A stretch of 64,000 bases of DNA from Frankia gtarii (GTDB taxonomy: Bacteria > Actinomycetota > Actinomycetes > Frankiales > Frankiaceae). Under the pieces are notes generated by a model. It ran no database searches. It saw only the letters and a list, made by a program, of their open reading frames with translations, and was not told where the DNA came from. Shown piece by piece: positions 9,380-18,357 of the stretch. The first letter of the stretch is position 1; every line of letters starts with the position of its first letter. The stretch is taken from positions 1-64,000 of the forward strand of contig NZ_JAMPTM010000002.1 of the NCBI RefSeq assembly GCF_025403375.1, read 5' to 3'. The translations under genes and the position numbers were made by a program.

Positions 9380-9401
9380 CGGCACCATAGCGGTGCGTAC
9401 T

Positions 9402-9446
9402 GGCGTGGGTGTGGATACGAACCAGTACCGCATCCACACCCACGCC
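9402..9446. terminator. Perfect 15-bp inverted repeat after LLM operon
   Basis: GGCGTGGGTGTGGAT at 9402-9416 is matched exactly by its reverse complement at 9432-9446, with a 15-base loop. It starts 22 bases after the LLM stop. No T-run follows, so it is either a GC-type terminator or a transcript-stabilising stem. Confidence 0.55.
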
Positions 9447-9542
9447 GGTTCGGTGGGCCGGCCGCAGCTGACCGCATGAGCCGTCGGCCGGCTCCACCAT
9501 TCCCGCCCCGAGGCCCGAAGGAAGCAGGCCCATGTCGGAACA

Positions 9543-9792
9543 ATGACCGCGGTTAGTCGTGATCATCGGTTCGGTTCGCGAGGGGCGGACCGGTACCGCC
9601 ATCGCGACCTGGTTCGTCGATCAGGCCCGCGCCTACGGCCTGTTCGATGTGGACGTCGTCGACCCGGCCGGGATCGACGGTGGGCCGTTGCCCTCAGGGA
9701 CGCCCGTGCCCTGCGCTCGTACTCCGCCTGACGCACACGACACCAGCCCCAACGTCGAGTCTTCGAGACGGGAACCGGTGGACCGACACTAG
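9543..9792 (+). pseudogene. NADPH-dependent FMN reductase remnant (frameshifted, truncated)
   Basis: From the GTG at 9559 the frame reads VIIGSVREGRTGTAIATWF, the N-terminal FMN-binding loop of SsuE/MsuE-type flavin reductases. Only about 50 residues resemble the family, whose members are near 180 residues; the rest is unrelated. An ATG at 9543 is in another frame, but removing one A at 9555 would give MTAVVVIIGSVREG, a normal start. I infer a former flavin reductase partner of the upstream LLM enzymes, now lost by a frameshift and a 3' deletion. Confidence 0.6.
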
Positions 9793-10247
9793 GCCGGCTC
9801 GTCTCTAACGATCTTCCGCACGACCGCGGCGAGGTTGTGCTGGTCGTCCAGGGGCAGCCGCTGGAGCAGCCGCCGCACCCGCCCGGTCACATCGTGGTAG
9901 ACCCTCATCGCGACGGCCGTGCCCTCGTCGGTGAGGGTGACCTGGGTGGCCCGCCGGTCGTTGGGGTCCCTGGTGCGGACGACCAGGCCCCGCTGTTCGA
10001 GTCGGTCGACCAGATTGCTCAGGTTCGACTTCTCGACGTGCAGCAGCCGGCCGAGCTCGGTCATGCCGACCGACCCGCGGACGATGACCGCGCAGACCAG
10101 CTCGACCTGCTGCTGACTGAGCCTGTCCTCGCGGCCGGCGTCGGCGAACAGGTGCAGGACGTGATGCGACAGGTCGACCAGCGCCTCGGCCAGCCCCGCG
10201 TCCTGAGACTGCGCGCGGATACCGGTCGTGCCGGTCGTTGCTGTCAT
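9789..10247 (-). CDS. MarR-family transcriptional regulator
   Basis: A 152-residue winged-helix repressor. The DNA-binding part is clear: LSQQQVELVCAVI, then GMTELGRLLHVEKSNLSNLVDRLEQRGLV, then RDPNDRRATQVTLTDEG, the classical MarR wing. The ATG is at 10247. MarR proteins usually sense small aromatic or electrophilic ligands. It faces the FMN-reductase remnant and is divergent from the globin gene, so either the globin or its own gene is a plausible target. Confidence 0.85.
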   Translation of the reverse strand: MTATTGTTGIRAQSQDAGLAEALVDLSHHVLHLFADAGREDRLSQQQVELVCAVIVRGSVGMTELGRLLHVEKSNLSNLVDRLEQRGLVVRTRDPNDRRATQVTLTDEGTAVAMRVYHDVTGRVRRLLQRLPLDDQHNLAAVVRKIVRDEPA

Positions 10248-10561
10248 GGTGTCGGGGCCCCCAGGCTGATGGACGGTCTGCGGCTGTCGACAATCGTAAC
10301 CGGTCGGCCATTTGTTGATCTTTCGTCGGCGGCAGGCCGGTGCGCGCCTCCAGGTTGGCCCCGGCCAACGATCGGGCGGCGGAAGGAGTCAGGCGGCCCG
10401 CTCCTGCCTGCCGTTCTTCTGCGCTGAGTGACCATTCGACTCTTGGGCCGCAGGATTCTCCTGCGGTTGAGTGAACCCACCAGTTAGTCAGCGGCGCAGC
10501 CATGCGGGAAACATGGCCATCGATCCCGGATCGGGCCACTACTGCGAAAGGGAGACCTCTG
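10248..10561. promoter_or_regulatory. Divergent MarR / globin intergenic region
   Basis: No gene is supported in these 314 bases. A slightly AT-richer patch (about 10285-10325) sits near the MarR start and could hold its promoter. The globin gene is preceded by AAAGGGAG, a fair ribosome site. I see no clear palindromic operator. Confidence 0.3.
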
Positions 10562-10918
10562 ATGAGTATCTACCAGGATATTGGTGGCGCGAAGGCCGTG
10601 AAGGCCGCGGTCGACGAGTTCTACGTCCGGGTGTTGGCCGACCCGGACCTCGTATCGTTCTTCGAGGGCCGGGACCTGGCCAGCCTCAAGGCGAACCAGC
10701 AGGAATTCATCGGCTCGGCGCTTGGTGGTCCCGAGATCTACCAGGGCGGGGAAATGACTTCGGTCCACGCCACCCTCGGAGTCACCGGCACCAACTTCGA
10801 CGGGGTGGTGGGCCATCTGCTCGCGGCATTCACCAGCGTCGGCGTCCCGGCCGAAGCCGCCGGCGAGATCGCCGCTGTTCTCGGCCCGCTGCGCTCCGAC
10901 ATCGTCACTGCCTCGTAG
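10562..10918 (+). CDS. glbN: Group 1 truncated haemoglobin
   Basis: A 118-residue 2-on-2 haemoglobin. The start MSIYQDIGG, the helix-B tyrosine in EFYVRVLADPDLVSFF and the proximal histidine in TSVHATLGV all fit group 1 (GlbN/HbN). In actinobacteria such proteins bind O2 and detoxify nitric oxide. It is a single gene with its own ribosome site, divergent from the MarR gene. Confidence 0.9.
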   Translation: MSIYQDIGGAKAVKAAVDEFYVRVLADPDLVSFFEGRDLASLKANQQEFIGSALGGPEIYQGGEMTSVHATLGVTGTNFDGVVGHLLAAFTSVGVPAEAAGEIAAVLGPLRSDIVTAS

Positions 10919-10979
10919 CGGCCGGTCCACGGCGGAACAGGGGCGCCGCGGACAGACCGGGGGAGAAACCCACCGCCGG

Positions 10980-11522
10980 TCAGTCTTGGCTGGGGTGCTC
11001 GGTGTCCGCGGGTTCACCGCCGGCCTCTGACGGCGCCGGGCGCCAGGCGCCGTCGATCTCGTCCCAGCCGTGCCCCCGGTCGTAGGCGGCCTTGAGCTCG
11101 CCCGACAGCCGCGGCCCCCGCTCCGGCACGGTCAGCCCGTGCTCGTCGGCGTGGTCCCGCAGCCACGCGCGGACCTCGCTGACGGACGTGCTCTGGTGGG
11201 GACGGCGGATCCTGGCTCGGGCGGGCGCCGGACGGCTTGCCTCGTTTCGGATCTCGGGTGTTGTGATTGCGTCGTTCTGCTCCACCGTCGTCCACACCGT
11301 ATCGATCTTGGCGTTGCGGGCGACATCGACCGTCTCGCCGTATTCCGCGTACTCGCCGAGTACGGACGCCACCTCGTCGCGGCATTCGTCGCACAGATCC
11401 AGCCTGACCAGTCTTCCGTCATACGCCAGAGCCGCCGTCTGGGTCGCCGCGACCTTGTCCTTGGCGTGGCGGCCGGCGTTGTCGCACCACACATTTATGA
11501 GCGAAATTACCTCGCGCGCCAT
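10980..11522 (-). CDS. Lsr2-type DNA-bridging domain protein
   Basis: The C-terminal part (SEVRAWLRDHADEHGLTVPERGPRLSGELKAAYDRGH) resembles the Lsr2 DNA-binding domain, which prefers AT-rich minor grooves. The N-terminal 60 residues are unlike the Lsr2 dimerisation domain and contain several cysteines including CDEC, possibly a metal site. I start at the ATG at 11522, with GAGG upstream, rather than 11 codons earlier. At 180 residues it is longer than Lsr2 (about 110). It could be a specialised silencer of acquired DNA; that role is inferred. Confidence 0.65.
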   Translation of the reverse strand: MAREVISLINVWCDNAGRHAKDKVAATQTAALAYDGRLVRLDLCDECRDEVASVLGEYAEYGETVDVARNAKIDTVWTTVEQNDAITTPEIRNEASRPAPARARIRRPHQSTSVSEVRAWLRDHADEHGLTVPERGPRLSGELKAAYDRGHGWDEIDGAWRPAPSEAGGEPADTEHPSQD

Positions 11523-11888
11523 CAAGGTCGCCTCATTTCTTGTCCGGACGCCCACTATTCGGGCTTTGATGCCAGCTTAGTGGGGTCACAGACGCCTGGC
11601 AAATCCCGTTTCCCGTGACGTCGCAGGCCGGTCGCCGGATTCGACGCGGCCGCCGACCGACCAGATAATCCACTATGGATGCATGCGGCAGACCTATGCC
11701 CGATAAACTCTGCCCCGGATCGCGTCTGCGTGGCCTTATCCCGCTTCGGCGGTCGCCTGCCCGGGGACGGCCGGGCGCGGGAATCGAGCTCGGGGAGCTC
11801 GATCACCACACCGCCGGTCCCGTCGCCGTTTCGGCTGTGCCGGCCCCCGCCGTCGCGTGTGGCGGGCCGAACGGGTAGGCATACAGGG
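11523..11888. other. Divergent intergenic region, no gene recognised
   Basis: This region separates the Lsr2-like gene from the PPOX-family gene. Short frames here look like shadows without ribosome sites. Both flanking promoters must lie here, but I cannot point to a convincing -35/-10 pair. Confidence 0.3.
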
Positions 11889-12293
11889 GTGAGCACACCC
11901 GAGACGGCCGAATTCCCGGCCTCCCACCACGACCTGCTCGACTCTGCGCTGACCGCCGTCTTCGTGACGATCGGCGCCGACGGTCTGCCGCAGGCGACCG
12001 CGGTCTGGTTCCTGCCCGACGGACCTACGATCAAGGTCTCGATGATCAGTACGCGGCGAAAGCTCGTGAACCTGCGTCGCAACCCGGTGGCCACCCTGTT
12101 CCTGGTCGACCCCGCGAACTCGGGGCGCACGCTGGAGATCCGCGCCGACGTCGAGCTCGTACCCGATCCGGACAAGACCGTCCTCGCCCGCATCACGGAC
12201 CGCTACAACGTCGACTTCGCCCGGTTCAGCGCCCTCGACACCGAGCGCACCACCGCCGTGCTGCACCCGCGGCGCGTCGTCGTCCTCGGCTGA
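11889..12293 (+). CDS. PPOX-class F420/FMN-dependent protein
   Basis: A 134-residue split-barrel protein of the pyridoxamine-phosphate-oxidase superfamily. The GTG at 11889 follows AGGGG. The strand pattern VFVTIGADGLPQATAVWFLPDG, KLVNLRRNPVATLFLVDP and EIRADVELVPDPD is characteristic. The F420-dependent subgroup reduces small molecules in actinomycetes. It stands alone and ends at tandem hairpins facing a convergent gene. Confidence 0.8.
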   Translation: MSTPETAEFPASHHDLLDSALTAVFVTIGADGLPQATAVWFLPDGPTIKVSMISTRRKLVNLRRNPVATLFLVDPANSGRTLEIRADVELVPDPDKTVLARITDRYNVDFARFSALDTERTTAVLHPRRVVVLG

Positions 12294-12300
12294 GCAACCG

Positions 12301-12344
12301 GCCGGCCGACGCTCCGCCGGCCGGCCGACCCTCCGCCGGCCGGC
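12301..12344. terminator. Tandem GC-rich hairpins between convergent genes
   Basis: GCCGGCC / GGCCGGC arms occur three times (12301, 12319 and 12335), so two alternative stems can form. The position between the convergent PPOX and methyltransferase genes suits a two-way terminator. Confidence 0.5.
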
Positions 12345-12355
12345 TGCCGCGTGGC

Positions 12356-13156
12356 TCACTTCCTGCGGCGCGCCACGCGCAACTCGGTCAGGTAGCGCTT
12401 GGTGATGCCGCCTTCGTAGTTGTGCTCGATCAGATGTTCGATGCAGTGCAGAAGGTCGCGTCGGGCGGCGGGTTGCAGGGCGCGGTGGCCGGAGTAGGTG
12501 CGCAGGACGTCGAGGTACTCCGCGCTCGTGTAGTGCAGCTCCCACTCGTAGCGAAGGAACGTCGCGGCGTCGAAGCGGCCGGACCGAGTGATTTCCTCGT
12601 CGTCCTCGACGATCTCGTCGGCGGTCGACAGCCGGAGATTCGGCGGGGTCTTCGGGTCGAAGCGCTCGTAGCAGTTCTGCACCTCGACGAAGAACCCCTC
12701 GGTGCCACCGGCGACATGGCTGGTCGCTACGGTGGCCAGCGCCCCGCCGGGACGTAGCGCCGCCGCCGACCTCTCGACCCGCACGGCCGGGTCGATCCAG
12801 TGGAACGCGGTCGCAGCGAACACCACGTCGAACGGCTCCGCCGGCAGCGGCCAGTCCTCGAACGCGGCGTCGAGGACCTGCACGTCGTCCCGGTAGCCGG
12901 CGAGATTGCGGCGGGCCACCGCGGCCATCTGCGGGCCCAGCTCGACCGCCACGATTCGGCATCCTCGCCGTGCGAGCGGCACCGTGGCCTGGCCGGTCCC
13001 GCAGCCGATCTCCAGCACGCGGCACCCCGCCCCGAGCCCGACCATCCCGGTGAGATCGTCGAACATCCGGGGTGGATATCCCGGCCGTGCCCGGTCGTAG
13101 AGCTCGGCGTCCTCGGTGAAGGTGGCTCGCAGCCGTTCGCGGTCCGAGCTAGTCAT
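12356..13156 (-). CDS. Class I SAM-dependent methyltransferase
   Basis: A 266-residue methyltransferase. The SAM-binding motif I is VLEIGCGTGQAT, followed by VAVELGPQMAAVARRNL and the acceptor-side AATAFHWIDPAV. The start region FTEDAELYDRARPGYPP is shared with many actinobacterial methyltransferases of unknown substrate. I take the ATG at 13156; an in-frame start at 13189 is possible. A relative with the same layout lies at 22125. Confidence 0.85.
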   Translation of the reverse strand: MTSSDRERLRATFTEDAELYDRARPGYPPRMFDDLTGMVGLGAGCRVLEIGCGTGQATVPLARRGCRIVAVELGPQMAAVARRNLAGYRDDVQVLDAAFEDWPLPAEPFDVVFAATAFHWIDPAVRVERSAAALRPGGALATVATSHVAGGTEGFFVEVQNCYERFDPKTPPNLRLSTADEIVEDDEEITRSGRFDAATFLRYEWELHYTSAEYLDVLRTYSGHRALQPAARRDLLHCIEHLIEHNYEGGITKRYLTELRVARRRK

Positions 13157-13276
13157 GTGGACGAGGTTAGAACGACCGGGATCGACCATGGGCCGGTCGG
13201 GGATCGCCGCGGATCTTCCGGCCGGTGGGGTCGCACCCGGCGAACCGCGGCCGGCTGCCAGCCCCGAGGCTGATGA

Positions 13277-14404
13277 TCAGCCGGCGGTGGCCTGGGTGGC
13301 CGGGGTCCAGCCGAGGTGGGGGGCGACGGTTTCGGCGAGGTCCTCGAGCAGCCGCAGGTTCTCCCGCAGCCCGAACGCGGGCGGTAGGAACGCGATGAGT
13401 TCGTCGGCGAGCGGGACGCTCGGGTCGGCGAGCAGCTCGTCGACGACGGCGGCGGGGTCGCCGTGGTGCACGGGGCTTATCGTGAACCGGGAGGTGGGGG
13501 CCGCGACGGGTGCCAGCGCCCCGGCCGGGCGGGAGGCGGCGGGCCCCTGGGTGCGCCGCTCGGCGTCGTAGGCCGCGTAGACGCGGGCGAGCTCCGGCGA
13601 GGTGGCGGGCAGCACGGAGCGCGCGACGGCGACCCGCGACGGCGACGTGCCGGGGTGAGCACCGCGATAGGCCTCGATGGCCCGGGCGAGCTCCGCGCCG
13701 TAGTCGTCGATCTGCCCGCTGAGGATGGTGCTCAGCAGCAGCCGCAGGCCCTGCCGGCCGACCCGTTCGGCGGAGGCGACCGAGCCGCCGCCGTACCAGA
13801 TCCGTTCGGGCAGCGTGGGGCTCGTCGGCCGGACGAACAGTTCGGTGCCCGCGGGGAGCAGCCCCTCGGCGTCGGTGATCTCGCCGACCCGCTCGCCGCG
13901 GACGGCGCGCAGGAACGCCGCGAGCCGGTCCTGGGACTGGGCGCGCCCGTCGTTCGGCGTCTGGCCGAAGACGGCGTCGAAGCCGCCCTGGCCGGTCCCG
14001 AGGCCGAGCTGCAACCGCCCGGCGCTGAGCAGGTCGGCCGTGCCGGCGGCCTCGGCCAGCAGCACCGGGTCCTCGTAGCGCATGCCGATGATGGCCGTGC
14101 CGAGGCCGATGCGTTCGGTGTGCTGCGCGACGGCCGCGTGGAACACCATCGGCGAGGCGAGGTAGTTGTCGAAGTGGCGCTGGTAGACCCAGCCGGCGTC
14201 GTAGCCGAGCTGCTCGGCGACGCGGAACAGCTCGATGCCGTCGCGCAGCGCGGCGCCCGCCTGCCCGGTCGGGAAGGCGATCCGCGCGTTGAAGCCGAGC
14301 CGGAGCCGGCGTGGCGTATGCGTCTCCACGGCGCTGGTCGCGGCGCCGGTGTTCGGGGTCGCGGCGCCGGCTGGGGCGGCGGTGTCGATCGCGGGGGATG
14401 TCAC
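13277..14404 (-). CDS. LLM-class flavin-dependent oxidoreductase
   Basis: The last gene of the minus-strand LLM/ABC operon, 375 residues. The GTG at 14404 has AAGGAGA upstream and overlaps the preceding stop (GTGA). Family blocks are IELFRVAEQLGYDAGWVYQRHF, RIGLGTAIIGMRYEDPVLLAEAAGTADLLSAG and LGLGTGQGG. It belongs to the flavin-dependent LLM superfamily; its substrate is unknown. Co-translation with two ABC exporter subunits suggests the exported or imported compound is also its substrate, an inference from context. Confidence 0.85.
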   Translation of the reverse strand: MTSPAIDTAAPAGAATPNTGAATSAVETHTPRRLRLGFNARIAFPTGQAGAALRDGIELFRVAEQLGYDAGWVYQRHFDNYLASPMVFHAAVAQHTERIGLGTAIIGMRYEDPVLLAEAAGTADLLSAGRLQLGLGTGQGGFDAVFGQTPNDGRAQSQDRLAAFLRAVRGERVGEITDAEGLLPAGTELFVRPTSPTLPERIWYGGGSVASAERVGRQGLRLLLSTILSGQIDDYGAELARAIEAYRGAHPGTSPSRVAVARSVLPATSPELARVYAAYDAERRTQGPAASRPAGALAPVAAPTSRFTISPVHHGDPAAVVDELLADPSVPLADELIAFLPPAFGLRENLRLLEDLAETVAPHLGWTPATQATAG

Positions 14405-16374
14405 GAGGTGCTCTCCTTCTGACGGGGGAAGGCCGCGCGGGGTGCGTCGCCTGGGGAGGTGTGCTCGACCCAGGCGGCGTGCAGCTCGGCGTAGCGGCCG
14501 GGAACCCGGACGAGGTCGGCGTGGCGTCCGCTCTGGACCAGGTGCCCGCGGTCGAGGACGAGGACGCGGTCGGCGTGCTCGGCCGTCACCATGCGGTGGG
14601 CGATGGAGACGGTGGTGCGCCCGACGGTGAGCACGGCGAGCGCGCGCTGGACCCGGACGTCGGTGGCGGGATCGACGCCACTGGTCGCCTCGTCGAGCAC
14701 GAGCAGGTCGGGGTCGAGCAGCGCGGTGCGGGCGAGGGCGACAAGCTGGCGTTCGCCGGCCGACAGGCGCTCGCCCCGGACCCCGACGCGGGTGTCGAGG
14801 CCGTCCGGCAGCGTGTCGAGCCACGGGTGCAGGCCGAGCGAGGAGACGATCTCGTCGAGCACGTCGCTGTCGCTGTGCACGTCGCTGTCGCTGCGCACGT
14901 CGCTGTCGCCGCGCACTCCGACGACGATGTTCTCGGCGATCGTGGCATCGAACAGGAACGGGTCCTGCGGGACGATCGCGACGCGGCGCTGGAACGACGC
15001 CTCCGACACCCGGCCGACGGGGATGCCGCCGAGCAGGACGCGGCCGCCGCGCGCCGAGATCTGGCGGGTGAGCAGCTTGGCGAGGGTGCTCTTGCCGGAG
15101 CCGGTCTCGCCGACCACGGCGACATGTTCGCCGGGGGAGATGGCGACGGTCAGGTGCTCCACGACGAGCGGGCCCGCTCCGTAGGCGGCGGCGACGTCGT
15201 GCAGCTCGACCGCGATCGGTCCGGCGGGCAGCTCGCGCGCGTTGGCGCCGTCGACCACGCCCGACGGCGTCGCGAGGATCTCCAGCGCGCGGCGCCACCC
15301 CACGACGGCGTTCTGGATCTCCCCGAGCATCTGCACGAGGGCCTGCAGGGGGCGGACGAAGAAGCTGACGAGCAGGAGCATCGCGACCAGCTCGCCGGCC
15401 GACAGGTGCAGCGTCGGCTCCCACCGGGTGTGCGCGGTCGACCAGCGGACCCCGGCGACGACCACGAACGCGGTCATGACCGAGATGGCGATCTCGCCGA
15501 GGGCGGCATTGGTGTTCAGCGGCACGAGGGTGTGGCGCTGGGCCGCCGCCGTGCCCTCGACGGCCCGGTCGACGCCGACCCGGGTCCGTTTCTCGGTGCC
15601 TGTCGAGCGGATGACCCCGATGCCGGTGACGGCCTCGCCGACGGTGGACTGCAGGGCTGAGACGCTCTCGCGTACGGCGGCGTAACGACGGGCGACCAGC
15701 GTCTGCAGGCGGCGCATGCCGACGAACAGCACCGCCGCCAGGCCCAGCACGGGCAGCGCGAGCTGCCAGGAGTAGAGCGCCACGAGGACGCCGGCGATGA
15801 CCATCTGGGTGACGTTGACGAGCAGCAGGACGCCGCCGTTCTGCACGAAGGTTGTGACCGCTTCGGGATCGCTGGTGAGGCGGGTGACGAGGTCGGCGCC
15901 GGTGAGCCCCGCGAACGTCTCGGGGGCGATCTCGTGGATGCGGGCGATACCGCCCGTGCGTAGTTCGGCGAGGGCGGCCTCCGTGCGGCGGTAGAGCCGC
16001 CGGTTGAGCCACCAGGAGGCGAGCACCGCCGCGACGGTGGCCGCGGCGCCTACGAGCACGGCGTGCAGGACGACGTCTGCGGTGCCGCGGTGCGGGGTGA
16101 GCAGGCCGTGGTCGAGGGCGTACTGGACGGTCAGCGCGGTCACGATGCGGCCGGCGCCGGCGACGAACGCCAGCAGGAGGGTCAGCGGCAGGCCCGCCGT
16201 CACTGCCGGGGTGGTCGACCGGATCAGGCGGGCGAGCTCGCGCGCCCCGACCGAGCCCAGCTCGGCGAGCCCTTGGCCGGCGAGCCCTTGGCCGGCGAAC
16301 TCCTGGCTGTCGAGCTCCTGGCCGGCGAACTCTCGGCCCGTGAGCTCCTGGCCATCGCGGCCGCGGTCAGCCAT
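14401..16374 (-). CDS. ABC exporter half (membrane + ATPase)
   Basis: A 657-residue type IV ABC exporter subunit. About 40 residues of five-residue-periodic repeats (GQEL, REFAG, SQEFAG, GQGLAG) precede the membrane domain (residues about 60-340). The ATPase domain has Walker A VGETGSGKST, signature LSAGERQ and Walker B LLVLDEATS. The start ATG at 16374 overlaps the previous gene's stop by eight bases, so it likely forms a heterodimer with that gene's product. The downstream overlap with an LLM gene is also tight. Substrate unknown. Confidence 0.88.
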   Translation of the reverse strand: MADRGRDGQELTGREFAGQELDSQEFAGQGLAGQGLAELGSVGARELARLIRSTTPAVTAGLPLTLLLAFVAGAGRIVTALTVQYALDHGLLTPHRGTADVVLHAVLVGAAATVAAVLASWWLNRRLYRRTEAALAELRTGGIARIHEIAPETFAGLTGADLVTRLTSDPEAVTTFVQNGGVLLLVNVTQMVIAGVLVALYSWQLALPVLGLAAVLFVGMRRLQTLVARRYAAVRESVSALQSTVGEAVTGIGVIRSTGTEKRTRVGVDRAVEGTAAAQRHTLVPLNTNAALGEIAISVMTAFVVVAGVRWSTAHTRWEPTLHLSAGELVAMLLLVSFFVRPLQALVQMLGEIQNAVVGWRRALEILATPSGVVDGANARELPAGPIAVELHDVAAAYGAGPLVVEHLTVAISPGEHVAVVGETGSGKSTLAKLLTRQISARGGRVLLGGIPVGRVSEASFQRRVAIVPQDPFLFDATIAENIVVGVRGDSDVRSDSDVHSDSDVLDEIVSSLGLHPWLDTLPDGLDTRVGVRGERLSAGERQLVALARTALLDPDLLVLDEATSGVDPATDVRVQRALAVLTVGRTTVSIAHRMVTAEHADRVLVLDRGHLVQSGRHADLVRVPGRYAELHAAWVEHTSPGDAPRAAFPRQKESTS

Positions 16375-18181
16375 GGATCGCGTCCGCCGTTGCATACGCC
16401 TGCAGGATCCGCCGGTAGTCGGGTTCGGTGTCGAGCAGCTCGGTGTGGGTCCCCACGGCGACGAGCCGGCCCGCGTGCAGGAACGCGACCCGGTCGGCGA
16501 CCAGCACCGAGCTGGGACGTCCGCCGACGATGAGCACGGTGGTGTGTCCGCGCAGGTCCGCCACGGCGGCGAGCACCTCGCGTTCCACCGCCGGGTCGAG
16601 GGCGGAGGTGGCGTCGTCGAGCAGGATGGCGCGCGGTGCGCGCAGCAGGGCGCGGGCCAGGCACAGGCGCTGACGCTGCCCGCCGGACAGCCGGGTGCCG
16701 CGCTCGCCGACCCGCGTGTCCAGCCCGTCCGGCAGGTCGCGCACCAGCGTGTCGGCCCCGGCTGCGCCCAGCGCCCGCCAGAGCTCGGCGTCGGTATAGG
16801 GGCGCCGCTCGCGGGGGTGGCCGTCGAGGTGGAGGTTCGCGCGGATGCTGCCGCCGGCCATCCACGGGGTCTGCGACACCACGGCGAGATGCGCGCGGAT
16901 CTCCCCACGGGCCAGGTCGGGGGCGCCGATCCCGCCGATCTCGACGACGCCCTCGGCCGGGTCGACCTGGCGACCGAGCAGGTCCAGCAGGGTGGACTTG
17001 CCCGCGCCGGTGGCACCCACCAGCGCGACGATCTCGCCGGGCCGGACTTCCAGATCGATGTCCGCGAGCAGGTGCCGCCCGCCCTGGACATGCCCGACGC
17101 CGCGCGCGGCCAGCCCCAGCGGGCCCGTGCCGGCCAGGGCACGCGTCCCGTAGGCGGTGGTCTCGGCGGAGCCGAGGACGGCGGCGATCCGCGACCGGCC
17201 GGCCGCCGACAGAGGCAGCATGCCGAGGAAGCGGCTGATGACGACGAGCGGGATGGAGATGGTGAGCAGCAGGTAGACGACCTCGACGAGCACGCCGACG
17301 CTGAGGTCGCCGCTTTCGACGCGGCGAGATCCGACGGCGAGGACGGCGAGGATCGCGCCGGTCGGCAGCAGCTCCAGGATCGGGTCGAACAGCGAGCTGA
17401 TGTCACCCATCGAGGTGGTGGCGCGGCGCAGCCGGTCCGCGGCGGCCCCGACGCGGGCGCGTTCGCGGTCGGCGATGCCCAGGGTCCGCACGACCTGGGC
17501 GCCCTCGATGCTCTCCAGGGCGAGGGCGGCGAACTCGCCGCGGCTGTCCTGCACGGCCTGCGCGCGGGCGGCGAGCAGGCGCTGGTAGAGCAGGTTCAGG
17601 CCGAGGACGGACCCGATGAGGGCGACGCCGACGAGCCCGAGCGCCAGGTCGTGGCGGAACATCTGGCCGATCGCGGCGACGAGCATGACGACCATGCCGA
17701 GCGCGAAATACCAGACGACCATCGGGGACCACAGGGCGTCCACGTCGGACACGGCGGTCGACAGCAGCCGGCCGGGCGCGTGCCGGCGATGCCACGACAG
17801 GTCGAGCTCGAGGTAACGGCGGACGACGGCACGGCGGATGCGGGCCTGCGAGCCGTACTGGACGTGGCCGGTGGCGACGCCCCGGACCAGGATCGTCATC
17901 CAACGCAGGGTGGACACGCCGAGGATCGCGCCCGCGGCGATCCACCAGGTGGCGCGGCCGACGTGGCCGCCGGCGAGGGCGGGGACGATCAGATGGTCCG
18001 TGGCCCAGCCGATCGCGGCCGCGGACAGGACCATCGTGATGCCGTTGACGACGCCGGTGACGGCGCCGACCAGGGCCGCCTTCGGATGGGCGAACGAGCC
18101 GTCCAGCATCGTGCGCAGCCCCACCCAGAAGGTCCCGTCCCCGCTTCGGACCCGCTCCCGCGCGTCGGGTCCCCGCGTCAC
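16367..18181 (-). CDS. ABC exporter half (membrane + ATPase)
   Basis: The partner half-transporter, 604 residues, from GTG at 18181. The membrane domain spans roughly residues 30-310 and the ATPase follows with Walker A VGATGAGKST, signature LSGGQRQR and Walker B ILLDDATS. The Walker B reads D-D where most ABC proteins have D-E, so this half may have a degenerate ATP site, a common trait of heterodimeric exporters. No strong ribosome site is visible; the 176-base gap to the upstream LLM gene contains 18-base tandem repeats. Confidence 0.85.
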   Translation of the reverse strand: MTRGPDARERVRSGDGTFWVGLRTMLDGSFAHPKAALVGAVTGVVNGITMVLSAAAIGWATDHLIVPALAGGHVGRATWWIAAGAILGVSTLRWMTILVRGVATGHVQYGSQARIRRAVVRRYLELDLSWHRRHAPGRLLSTAVSDVDALWSPMVVWYFALGMVVMLVAAIGQMFRHDLALGLVGVALIGSVLGLNLLYQRLLAARAQAVQDSRGEFAALALESIEGAQVVRTLGIADRERARVGAAADRLRRATTSMGDISSLFDPILELLPTGAILAVLAVGSRRVESGDLSVGVLVEVVYLLLTISIPLVVISRFLGMLPLSAAGRSRIAAVLGSAETTAYGTRALAGTGPLGLAARGVGHVQGGRHLLADIDLEVRPGEIVALVGATGAGKSTLLDLLGRQVDPAEGVVEIGGIGAPDLARGEIRAHLAVVSQTPWMAGGSIRANLHLDGHPRERRPYTDAELWRALGAAGADTLVRDLPDGLDTRVGERGTRLSGGQRQRLCLARALLRAPRAILLDDATSALDPAVEREVLAAVADLRGHTTVLIVGGRPSSVLVADRVAFLHAGRLVAVGTHTELLDTEPDYRRILQAYATADAIHG

Positions 18182-18301
18182 CCGCGGTCCCGTGCCGGGC
18201 CGCGGTGGCGGTCGACCTGCCCGCGGACGGCCGCCACCGCCGCCGTCATCGTCCGTCCACTCCCATCGCCGTCATCGCCGTCGCCCGTCCGTTGCCGTCG
18301 C

Positions 18302-18355
18302 TGTCGTCGTGCGGGTTGCCGTCGTCGTGCGGGTTGCTGTCGTCGTGCGGGTTGC
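18302..18355. repeat. Three 18-bp tandem repeats
   Basis: TGTCGTCGTGCGGGTTGC is repeated three times with one variable base per unit. The array ends right at the stop codon of the LLM gene. It looks like slippage-type expansion and has no evident coding role. Confidence 0.75.
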
Positions 18356-18357
18356 CG

